A DNA stretch of 64,000 bases from positions 930,001 to 994,000 of the forward strand of contig NZ_CP062976.1 in assembly GCF_014898075.1 (NCBI RefSeq), in the 5' to 3' direction. Source of the stretch: Neisseria yangbaofengii. GTDB taxonomy: Bacteria > Pseudomonadota > Gammaproteobacteria > Burkholderiales > Neisseriaceae. Position 1 is the first letter of the stretch; every line of letters starts with the position of its first letter. The notes under the pieces were generated by a model. The model was given only the letters and a program-made list of their open reading frames with translations, searched no databases and was not told the DNA's origin. This document shows, in pieces, positions 7,777 to 17,400 of the stretch. Made by a program: the position numbers and the translations under genes.

Positions 7777-8336
7777 AAATCAACGCCGACCACCGAAGCG
7801 TAACCGAACAAAGCGGCCTTTACGCAGGAGACGACGGCTTCCAAGTCAACGTGGCAAACCATACCGACTTAAAAGGCGGCCTAATTACTGCCACCGAAAC
7901 AGCCGAAAGCGAAGGCAGAAACCGCTTTTAGACGGCCTCAATCAGCCACGGCGACATTGAAAACCACAGCCGCTATGAAGGCGACGGCTTCGGCATCGGC
8001 GTATCAGGCAGCATCAGCGGCCAAAGCCTCGGCCAAACCGCACCTGCTGCCGACAGCCGCATCCAAACCGTCGCCACTAAAAACGGTATCGACAGCAGCA
8101 TCGGCTACGGCAGCGACGGCGGCAGTCAAAGCAGTGTTACCAAAAGCGGCATCGGCACCCGCAACATCGTCATCGGCAACGACCCGACAGGCAAAAAAGC
8201 CGAAGCGGTTTACACCGACACCTGAACCGAAACCGCCGAAGCCGCATCAGGCCGTCTGAAAAATACGTTTGATAAAGACAAGGTACAGCGCGAGATTGAT
8301 TTACAGCGTAAGGTCAGTCAGGAGTTCAGCAAAAAT
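7777..8336 (+). pseudogene. Decayed FHA-repeat part of cassette 4
   Basis: The segment matches 5058-5600 of cassette 3 almost base for base. It covers the same beta-helix repeats, starting around the N-A-D-H-R-S motif. It is not translatable as one frame. A TAG (in cgcttTTAGacgg, about 7927) replaces the CAG codon of cassette 3, and a TGA (about 8222) replaces a CGC. The first change also destroys the in-frame DUS (TTCAGACGGCCT becomes TTTAGACGGCCT). It is continuous with the open frame starting at 8337. Confidence 0.7.
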
Positions 8337-9686
8337 GTGCAGTCGGCCAATAGCGAAATCAACCAAAAACTGGATACGCTGAAAGAACAGAAAGAAAAAG
8401 GCCTTATCAGCGAAGCCGAGTACCGGGAAAAAACCGGTAACTGGCAGAAAGGCAAAGTGCTGCTCAACAGCATTGCCGCCGACTTATCCGCACCGACCGA
8501 CAGCGTAGCAGGCATTGCAGCCGCCACTGCAAGTCCGGCCGTATCCTATCAAATCGGACAACACTTCAAAGAACTGGCGCAACAGAATTCAGACGGCAAT
8601 CTGACCGCTAAACAGGAAACCGCCCACATCCTCGCCCATACGGTATTGGGTGCGGCCACCGCAGCGGCAGGAGATAACAACGCCCTGGCCGGCGCCATCA
8701 GTGCCGGCAGTGCCGAAGCGGCCGCACCATTAATCGGCAACTATCTCTACGGAGAAAAAGACGGCAGCAAACTGACGGCGGAGCAGAAAGAAACCGTAAC
8801 GGCGATTACAAACCTGTTGGGAACGGCTACGGGGGCGGCTGTTGGGAACAGTACTGCGAATGCGGTGCAAGGCAGTTTGGCTGCAGGGAACGCGGTAGAA
8901 AATAACTGGGCCCACACTCTAGGAGTGAATGACTTTGATATGAATGCCGATCAGGCTCAGCAAACACGGAAAAAAGAAATCCGGCATCTTGCCCGAACAT
9001 TATTTAAGGGCAACGAAAAATATGCTGAAGAGTATATTAATTACTATAATCAATACGCAGGAGAGGTAAATCGAATCGGTATACAAGAAGTGGTCGCAGG
9101 AACATGGGAAGCCATTGTAAACTATAAAGATACATATGCAGCCTTTATTGATGTCGTTAGTAATCCTGCACAAACTTTTGATAAAGTAATTATCAGTTAT
9201 GATGAATGGAAACTTATCCGAGATGAAGCATATCGGTCAGATCGAAAACTGGCAGCTCATATGGATGCTTTACTCGCTGCAAGAGTAGGTGCAAATGCAA
9301 CTTCAATAATTTTAGGTAGTGGCACAGCCAATTTGCTCGCTAAATCTGTACCGGTACAGAAAACAGTCGGAAAGTTGAAAAATGTAGTCCAAAGCTCATC
9401 ATTTTGGCAGGAAGCAAGGAAAAAAGCCGACATCCGCATATTATCTACTCAAATTCGGAAAGGAGCGAACAATGCAGCCTTACAAGCACCACAGAATAAA
9501 CCACTTTCATCTTGGGTACAAAGTAATCAGCTACCTAACATAATCTCTAATAAATCGGTTGGTATTCAATGGGGTGCCAGTGTTGGCAAACAAGGTATGC
9601 CGTGGGAAAATTATGTTGGTAAAAATTTAGCGGCTGATGCTCGCCTACCGCCAAACTTCAAGACCTTTGATTATTTTGATGTATAG
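8337..9686 (+). CDS. CdiA C-terminal cassette 4: pre-toxin VENN plus truncated nuclease-type toxin
   Basis: The frame encodes 449 residues, open only from a GTG inside the cassette. Residues 1-60 are a coiled helical part and 70-190 the pre-toxin module, with V-E-N-N at 187-190 (bases 8895-8906). The remainder is a toxin tail. Its last 45 residues (G-I-Q-W-G, Q-G-M-P-W-E-N-Y, L-P-P-N-F-K-T-F-D-Y-F-D) resemble the beginning of the CdiA toxin endonuclease domain, as in the Zn-dependent DNase-type CdiA-CT of E. coli EC869, from memory. The match stops dead where an IS630 element begins (about 9682), so the catalytic core is missing and TAG is supplied by the IS. No immunity gene follows. Confidence 0.7.
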   Translation: MQSANSEINQKLDTLKEQKEKGLISEAEYREKTGNWQKGKVLLNSIAADLSAPTDSVAGIAAATASPAVSYQIGQHFKELAQQNSDGNLTAKQETAHILAHTVLGAATAAAGDNNALAGAISAGSAEAAAPLIGNYLYGEKDGSKLTAEQKETVTAITNLLGTATGAAVGNSTANAVQGSLAAGNAVENNWAHTLGVNDFDMNADQAQQTRKKEIRHLARTLFKGNEKYAEEYINYYNQYAGEVNRIGIQEVVAGTWEAIVNYKDTYAAFIDVVSNPAQTFDKVIISYDEWKLIRDEAYRSDRKLAAHMDALLAARVGANATSIILGSGTANLLAKSVPVQKTVGKLKNVVQSSSFWQEARKKADIRILSTQIRKGANNAALQAPQNKPLSSWVQSNQLPNIISNKSVGIQWGASVGKQGMPWENYVGKNLAADARLPPNFKTFDYFDV

Positions 9687-9736
9687 TATATTAAAATAAG
9701 AATTCCCAAATCAACACTGAATATTTAGAGTCCAAA

Positions 9737-10087
9737 ATGTCATACTCAATAGAACTACGAGAAAAAGCATACCAATACTATCAGGCATGCAAAAATGCCA
9801 GCGAAGTTTGCAAAGCATACCAAATTGACCCAAAAACATTTCGAAGTTGGAGAAAACGCTATGAGCAAACTGGTTCATTTGAACATCAAGTCAAAGGTGG
9901 CAATGCAACCAAAGTCAATAAAAAACTGCTCATAGAATATGTTAAAGAACACCCTGATGCATACCAGCATGAAATTGCAGCTCATTTTGGGTGTACGCCG
10001 GCTAATATTTGTTATTTGTTCAAAGTATTGGGTATGACGCGTAAAAAAAGACCACGAGCTACAAAGAACAAAAACCAGAACAGGTAG
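9737..10087 (+). CDS. IS630-family transposase, N-terminal DNA-binding part
   Basis: The frame encodes 116 residues from ATG. The first 60 form a helix-turn-helix of the Tc1/mariner-IS630 type (S-I-E-L-R-E-K-A, then D-P-K-T-F-R-S-W-R-K-R-Y). A second HTH lies at about residues 70-100 (Y-Q-H-E-I-A-A-H-F-G-C). The frame is lost after an A7 tract at 10043-10049. Reading one base back gives K-K-K-T-T-S-Y-K-E-Q-K and continues into the catalytic part. Some IS630 elements use programmed -1 frameshifting at A-rich slippery sites, so this could be functional. A compensating second shift downstream argues for simple decay. Confidence 0.8.
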   Translation: MSYSIELREKAYQYYQACKNASEVCKAYQIDPKTFRSWRKRYEQTGSFEHQVKGGNATKVNKKLLIEYVKEHPDAYQHEIAAHFGCTPANICYLFKVLGMTRKKRPRATKNKNQNR

Positions 10088-10290
10088 CCGCTTATCAACA
10101 AGCATTAAATCAATATGCTGATTATCAAGTTGTTTTCCTTGATGAAACAGGATTTGATACTTTTTACTACCGTCCTTATGCCTATTCACCAAAAGGGCTT
10201 CCAGTTAAAGCGCAAATCAGTGGTAAACGATACCGGCGCACATCACCGGTTGCAGCTCAAATCAAAGACCAAAGTAATCTAATTGCACCC

Positions 10291-10542
10291 ATGATTTATT
10301 CAGGCACGATGGATAGCCGTTTATTTGAAGCATGGTTTGAAGGCGTATTGCTGCCTGAATTAACTGAACAATCTGTTATCGTGATGGATAATGCCCGCTT
10401 TCATCGGATGTCTGTTTTAGCAGAGATTTCAGAAAAAGAGGGGCATAAAATCTTAGCTCTTGCACCTTATTCGCCAGAGCTTAATCCGATTGAAAAAGCA
10501 TGGGCGAACATTAAAAAAGCATCTACGAAAAGTGCTGCCTGA
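10291..10542 (+). CDS. IS630-family transposase, catalytic part (frame -1)
   Basis: The same frame is open from about 10050, although the first ATG is at 10291. It carries the DDE catalytic triad: V-F-L-D-E-T-G-F (bases about 10134-10160), V-I-V-M-D-N-A-R-F-H (about 10377-10406) and S-P-E-L-N-P-I-E-K-A-W (about 10471-10503). After N-I-K-K the frame shifts again at an A6 tract (10513-10518). The expected end, H-L-R-K-V-L-P-E-I-G-N-F, lies in the original frame and stops at 10589-10591 inside the right inverted repeat. The two opposite one-base shifts cancel. Confidence 0.75.
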   Translation: MIYSGTMDSRLFEAWFEGVLLPELTEQSVIVMDNARFHRMSVLAEISEKEGHKILALAPYSPELNPIEKAWANIKKASTKSAA

Positions 10543-10594
10543 AATAGGCAATTTTATGGCTGCACTAATGAGTAGTTTTTATTTTAATTAACTA

Positions 10595-11107
10595 TATTTA
10601 CGCCTAAGAAAGCGTTATTGCATTCAAATCAATTTCTCTTACGCCTGCACATAGCCGGTAATCTAATCTGCCGTGTCCCCATCACCGGCTTCGTCCGCCG
10701 CCTCGCTCTTCAATCAGCTCTTGCAAACTACTAATCAAACCTTCAACACACATTCGCGGCCATCAAATACGTTTTCATCCTCTTTATATAGAATATAGAA
10801 GAATGTCGGGTAAGTCGCCGTAAGCATGCAGCGGTGTACATGCAGGAGTCAAATTGCGCTCGGCAATTTCATCAATCTGTAATTGCAGATCGGTATAAAG
10901 CTCTTCAAGTTTGGTATGCAGCAAGAAAAAATGCTCGCCTTTGATATTCCGAGGATAGCTGCGCACATTTTGATAAAACACTTGATAGCTCGACAACAAA
11001 GCGTTCGGTTTCCCGTTAATAGGCACGGCTTCGCTTTTTTCCAAACCGATTTGGTTGGTTTCCACTTTTTCGGCTGAAGTAGTTTTCTCTTTTTCCGCTT
11101 TAGCCAT
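10595..11107 (-). pseudogene. dps: Decayed dps (ferritin-like DNA-protection protein)
   Basis: Read from 11107 leftward, the first 107 residues match the Dps/ferritin-like fold: L-L-S-S-Y-Q-V-F-Y-Q-N, then N-I-K-G-E-H-F-F-L-L-H-T-K-L-E-E-L-Y, then I-D-E-I-A-E-R. Beyond the stop near 10784 further Dps pieces follow in shifted frames: V-E-G-L-I-S-S-L-Q-E-L-I, A-A-D-E-A-G-D-G-D-T-A-D, then I-T-G-Y-V-Q-A and E-K-L-I with in-frame stops. The usual ferroxidase histidine of the H-W-N-I-K-G motif is replaced (Y-P-R-N-I-K-G). The gene is therefore dead, with several frameshifts and stops. Its 3' end touches the IS630 right end. Confidence 0.75.
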
Positions 11108-11471
11108 GATGATTTTTTTTGAGCAAAAGAAGATTGGGATAATTAATCACTGTTTCATTTGTATTTCTAATTATTTTCTATAAATAACAACAATATACTT
11201 TATTGATGATGATCCGGTTGGGAATGAATAAATTGGCATATTAATTGCTTGTAAGATTTAGTTACTGATAATTTATTTAGAATAAAATTATCTTACTTTT
11301 TGATAAGTGGCTGATTTATCAGATTATCGGTATAAGTCAGCATAAGAGGCAACTATTTTAATAGATATTGGATATTGGGCGAAATTTGTTACAAGGTGAC
11401 AATTATTGTCAACTTGCGTCTATTCATCAACTCAATATTGTTATTTCATTCAGCAATTAAGAAAGAGACCA
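11108..11471. promoter_or_regulatory. AT-rich divergent intergenic region upstream of the adhesin
   Basis: These 364 bp contain no gene. The composition is strongly AT-rich, with several TATAAT-like hexamers but no pair I can defend as a promoter. I see no homopolymer or short tandem repeat long enough to suggest phase variation. The adhesin ribosome-binding site (AAGAAAGAG, 11459-11467) lies at its right end. Confidence 0.4.
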
Positions 11472-14400
11472 ATGAACAAAATCTACCGGGTGATTTACAA
11501 CGAAACTACACGTACTTATACCGCTGTTGCCGAATTTGCAAAAGGTAAAAGCAAATCTGCCTCTTCTATAGTGGGCCATGCTGCTCATTCAGAACGCAGC
11601 ATCCTTTCAAGAATTTTCGCTTTTAGCGGTGTAGCCTCTGCATTGTTGTTAGCAGCTAATCCTGCACTTGCTGCCACAGGAGCTGCACGGCCTGCGGGTA
11701 GTAATGTTTGTTATTTTGATACAGTGAGTAATTCTGTAATTTGCGGTAATGCAAATACAACTAATAACAACAAAGCAGGTACTGTTGTTATGGGTGCGGA
11801 TGCCAATTCGGGCAATCATGTTGGTGCTGTTGTCATTGGTTCCAATGCCAAAACTGATATTGGCGGTAACATAGGTATCAATTATGGTACGGGACATCGT
11901 TCTTATAGAAACCCTTATTCATCATTCACAACTAATGGGAACTCCTTAGCCAATGCTAATGGAAACATATCATCGTCAGTGGTTGGTATTGGCAGAAATG
12001 TTGTTACTGAGTCCGGTGGCGTTGCGATTGGCGATGGTGCTTCTGCTATTATAGGCAACAAACGTTCTTTGGGTGTTGCCGTAGGCGCAAATGCACTTTC
12101 GCGTTCAGGCGGCGTTGTTCTCGGTTCATCCGCTGAAACTCAAGGTACCAATGCGGTGGCTATCGGCCGTCAAGCTGTTGCGGTGGGTGATGGTTCGCAG
12201 GCCTATGGTTCTGCTTCTGCCGCTGTGGGTAAAGGTTCATTGGCGATGGGCAACTCTGCTACTTCTATCGGTGAGCGTTCGATTGCCATCGGTATGTCTG
12301 AATCTTCAGAAGATTACACTAATACTACTAATGTTAAAGCTGAAGGTACTGATGCTATTGCCATCGGCTCAATTGCCCGTGCTAATACTGATACCTCTAT
12401 TTCTATTGGCCGCAATGCCGGTAAAGAAAATGCCGATTTCGGCACAGCCGCAGTTGATGTTAGTAATGGTAAACGTAGTGCCGTAGCATATTTGTATACC
12501 GGTGGTGCAAAAACTGCTTCTCCGGAAACTGTAGCCACTCATACCAATATTTCTATCGGTAAAGAGGCCGGCTCTTATGGTGCAGGCAGCAACAACATTG
12601 CCATGGGTACAGGTGCCGGTGTGTATCAGCAAGGCGAGAATTCGGTTGCTATCGGCACGAATGCCAACAATTACCAAGCAAACGGTATGTCAGATCATGC
12701 CGTTAACCGCACGGTTGGCAATGGTACTAAAGATAGTAACGCCATTAACCGCAGCCGTTTCTCGGTAGCAATCGGTAATAACGCCATGACGTATGACGAT
12801 CATTCTGTCGCGGTTGGCGATGGCGCCAAAGCGCTTCGCAATGGTTCTGTAGCCATTGGTAAAGATGCCAAAGCGATTACGCATTACACGACAGCAGGCA
12901 ATGCCGGCCAAATAATGTCTGCTGTTGCCATTGGTGAGGGGGCTACTGCTGCATTAGGTGGCGATATCACCATTGGTATAAATTCAGGCAGCCAGGTAAA
13001 CCAAAACACAACCCGCATCCTCAACATGGCTTCGCCAAAGAATATTACCGTCGGTAACTTTTCCGGAAGCAATGTTTATGGCTGGGACAATACCGTTTTG
13101 GGTAATAGTTCCGGCCAAAGAATCGGTACGGCAGAAAAGCCTAACTACGCCAATACCGCATTCGGTTATGATGTAGGCAATAATATTCTGGGCGATAATA
13201 ATGTTAGTGTCGGCTATCAAAGCGGCTCTAATATTGTGAGCAACTCAAATACTTCTGTCGGTTCCCGTACGGGTGGCAATGTATTAGGCGCAAACAACGC
13301 AACTACCGGTTACGGCTCGGGTAACCGTATCAGAGGCAGTGGTAACTGGTCGGCAGGTCAAGGAGCAGGTAATAATATCGGTGTTTTAGAAAGTAATGCA
13401 ACACTTGATGTTGCTGCCAACACTTTTAAAGTGGGCCAAGATGCTGCCATCACATCAGGATCGGATGCTAACGTAGCGGCAGGTAAAAGTGCCGGCAGCT
13501 TTATTGCCGGCAGTAATAACATCGCCTTTGGTGAAAATGCCGGTAGATATGTCGGTAACGATAAAACGAAATTGACTAACAGTAGCCATAATCTTGCAAT
13601 CGGCTCAAACAGTGGTCAATTCATCAATGGCAATCATAATGTTGCAGTTGGTTTTGGTGCGGGTGCCGGTGCGGATGGCGATATCTTGAGCCGCGCCCGC
13701 TCGTTAAGCCAAGGCTATCAAGCCACTGCTTACACTAATGACAGCATTGCTGTAGGTTCGGATGCTAAGGCAGGAACTAAAGGCAGTAACACTGCTGTGA
13801 ATGCCATTGCCATTGGTACAGGTGCACAGGCTGCTGCTAAAGACTCTATCTCTATCGGTACCGGTAATGTGGTTAGCGGCCAAGGTTCCGGTGCGATTGG
13901 TGATCCGTCTGTGGTACAAGGTACAAATTCGTACTCTTTAGGTAACAACAATGCCATTGGTTCCGCTAGTGATAATGTATTGATTTTGGGCGGCCAAAAC
14001 AATGTAGGCGCAACCGCAACCCGCAATGGTTCAGGCATTATTACGGATACGTCGGCTTTGATCCAAACACAAAATGCAGACCGTGCATTTGTACTGGGTT
14101 ACAAAAACACAGTAGCTGAGACGGCCGATGCCAGCGATTCTGTGATTATCGGTAATGAAAATACCGTTGATGCCCAAAATACCATGGTATTGGGTAACAA
14201 CGTGACCGCTACTGCTGATAACAATGTAATTTTAGGTGCGAATAGTAGCGAAGATTCTGTTACAACGACAGCAGGTCAGGCGAATGATATTGAAAACGGT
14301 ACGGTAAACGGCATTACTTATGGCTCGTTTGCCGGTAAGCCTGCGGGTATCGTTTCTGTTGGTGCTTCTGGTCAAGAACGCCAGATTATTAACGTTGCTG

Positions 14401-17400
14401 CAGGTAAAATTTCTGCCGATTCTACCGATGCGATTAACGGTAGTCAGCTTTACTTGACCCAAGATGTATTAGGTAATGTCGCAGAAACCACTAAAAATAT
14501 TATCGGCGGTGAAACGACACTTGATCCAAGCACAGGTAAGCTGACTGCCAATAATATCGGTGATACCAACAAGAATACTGTTCATGATGCCATTAAAGCA
14601 GCCAAATCTACAGTAGTGGCCGGTACCAACGTCAATGATGTTGCTACCGAAACCAACGGTGATGGCTCCAAAACTTATACGGTTAACGCTAAGGGTACGA
14701 GTGTGAGCAATGGCTCCGATGCCGTGACCGTTACCGCAGGTAATAAAGACGCTCAAAACGTGACCGATTATAAGGTTGATTTGTCACAAGCTTCTAAGGA
14801 TTCTCTGGCTAAAGCCGATACAGCCGTCCAAGAGTTCACTACTTCGGTAAATGGTACGCAAGCAGAAAAGCTGAACCAAAAGAACAAAGACATTAACTTT
14901 GTGAATGGTGTAGGCACAACTGCACGTGCTTCAGGCTCAGACATTACTTTTGATGTGAATAAGAGCGGTTTGACAACGGATGAGGCAGGTAAAGTTACTG
15001 CGAATACTGCAGGCGATAATTTCGCGACTGCAGCAGATGTTGCCAATGCTATTAACGAGGCGGCCGAACGTACTGAAAAAACCACTACAGTGGTAGAAGG
15101 CAGCAATACTCATGTTCAATCTAAGGCTGAAGGCAACAACACCGAATACACAGTTAGTGCAGATAAAGCTACGGTATCGGTAAGCGATGCTTTGAAGAAA
15201 ACAGAAACATCTGCCACTGATGCGACTACGCAAGCAGTCACTACAGATTATGCACTGGATCTGTCTGATACAACCAAAGAAGACATCAAAAAAGGCGTAA
15301 ATGCCAAAGAAGCGGTTGACACCCAAGGTTTGACGTTTACCGGCGACACAGGCAGTACCAATGTTGAAAAATTGGGTTCTACCGTTGCAGTGAATGGTGA
15401 CGAGAACATTACTACGAGCGCAGCAGGTGACGCGATTACCATTAGCTTAAACAAAGATATTAAGGTAGGTAGCGTTACGGCCGGTAATACTGTCATCAAT
15501 TCAGACGGCCTGACCATTAATAATGGCCCAAGTATTACCAATAAAGGTATTGATGCCGGTAATCTGGCTGTCAATAATGTTGCTCCTGCGACTGAAGATA
15601 ACCAAGCGGTTAATTACAGCCAGTTGAAAGCTTCGCAAAGCAAGGTAGAAGCGGGTACAAATGTGGTTGTAGACAGTACAAGCAATAAAGACGGCACAAC
15701 TTATACCGTGAATGCTTGGGACACAACTGCAAGTGGTTCTGATGCCGTTACTGTTATGCCTACCATCGATAAAGCTGGCCGTACACGTACTTATGCAGTT
15801 GATTTATCGGATAAAAGCAAAGAATCTCTGGCTAAAGCCGATACAGCCGTCCAAGAGTTCACTACTTCGGTAAATGGTACGCAAGCAGAAACGCTGAACC
15901 AAAAGAACAAAGACATTAACTTTGTGAATGGTGTAGGCACAACTGCACGTGCTTCAGACTCAAACATTACTTTTGATGTGAATAAATCCAGTTTGACTGT
16001 TAACAATGATGGCGGTGTCGTAGCCGGAAAAGAAGGCGATAACTTTGCAACCGCCAAAGCTGTTGCAGATGCCATTAATAACAGTGAAAAAACCACTACC
16101 GCTCAAAATACAGACGGTAACGTAAGTGTTATTGGGACAACTACCGGCAATAATACCGACTATGTGATTAATCTTAAAAAAGACATTGCGGTTGACAGTG
16201 TGACGGCGGGCGATACCACTGTTAATAACAATGGTTTAACTGTTGGTAATATAACTGTCAATAATCAACCTATGACTGTTAATGGAAATACTGTTAACAA
16301 TGTTAATGATGCAATTAATCAGACTGCTGCCCAAGCATTTAGTCCGCTTACCTTTGCCGGTGATAGCGGTGATAACGTTGAGAGTAAATTAGGTGAAACG
16401 GTAAATGTTAAAGGCGGCGTCACTGAAGCAGCTAAACTGTCAGACGGCAATATTGGTGTGGTAGCTAATGGTAACGATACTTTGGACATCAAACTGGCCA
16501 AAGACATTGCCGTTGACAGTGTTACAGCCGGTGATACCACCATCAACAATGATGGTGTTAAGAACGGCGATACTAGCCTGACTAAAGACGGTATTACCAT
16601 CAATAACGGTACAGAAGGCCAACCTGTTACGCTGACCAAAAATGGCTTAGACAACGGCGGTAATAAAATCACCCATGTCAAAGCAGGCGAAGCGGATACG
16701 GATGCCGTAAACGTAAGCCAGTTGGAAAAAGCCCGAAAAGCAGCCACCGCCAAAGTTGAAGGCGACCAAGGTGTTACCGTTACCCCTTTGGCAAATGAAG
16801 ACGGCAGTACCACTTACACCGTGGCGGCCAAAACCGACGGTGTGACCACCAAAGTTGACGAAGCAGGCAATATTGCCGCAGTAACCGGCGACATTACCAC
16901 GGACGATAAAGGCGTATCTGCCGCAACGACCCCGACTGCATTAGCCACCGCAGGCGATGTAGCCGAAGCCATCAATAATTCCGGCTTCAACGTTAAATCA
17001 GGCGGTAACAAAGCCGAGGGTGACGAAGCAGAAGCAACCTTGATTAACCCGGGTGAAGAAGTTGAGTTCAACGCAGGTAAGAACCTGACCGTTAAACGCG
17101 TCGGCAATGCCTTTACCTTTGCGACGGCGGACGATGTCGAATTTAAAAACGTAACGGCGAATAAGGTTACTGTGGGTGGCACAAGCCTGAATTCAGACGG
17201 CCTGACCATCAAAGATGGTCCGAGCATCACGAAGACAGGTATTGATGCGGCTGACAAACAAATCACCCATGTCAAAGCAGGCGAAGCGGATACGGATGCC
17301 GTAAACGTAAGCCAGTTGGAAAAAGCCCGAAAAGCAGCCACCGCCAAAGTTGAAGGCGACCAAGGTGTTACCGTTACCCCTTTGGCAAATGAAGACGGCA

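Larger units (their letters stand above)
9681..10597 (+). mobile_element. IS630-family insertion sequence, about 915 bp
   Basis: The element is bounded by imperfect 21-bp inverted repeats, 9681-9701 (GTATAGTATATTAAAATAAGA) and 10577-10597, matching at 17 of 21 positions. TA dinucleotides lie at both ends, as IS630/Tc1 elements target TA. It carries one transposase gene broken into frames. It interrupts the toxin of cassette 4 on the left and abuts the 3' end of a decayed dps on the right. No second copy is present in the window. Confidence 0.75.

Noticed and set aside
10660-10790. Continuation of the cassette 4 toxin on the right side of the IS630 element
   Set aside because: Forward-strand translation shows no toxin-like sequence; the region is explained by decayed dps on the minus strand.
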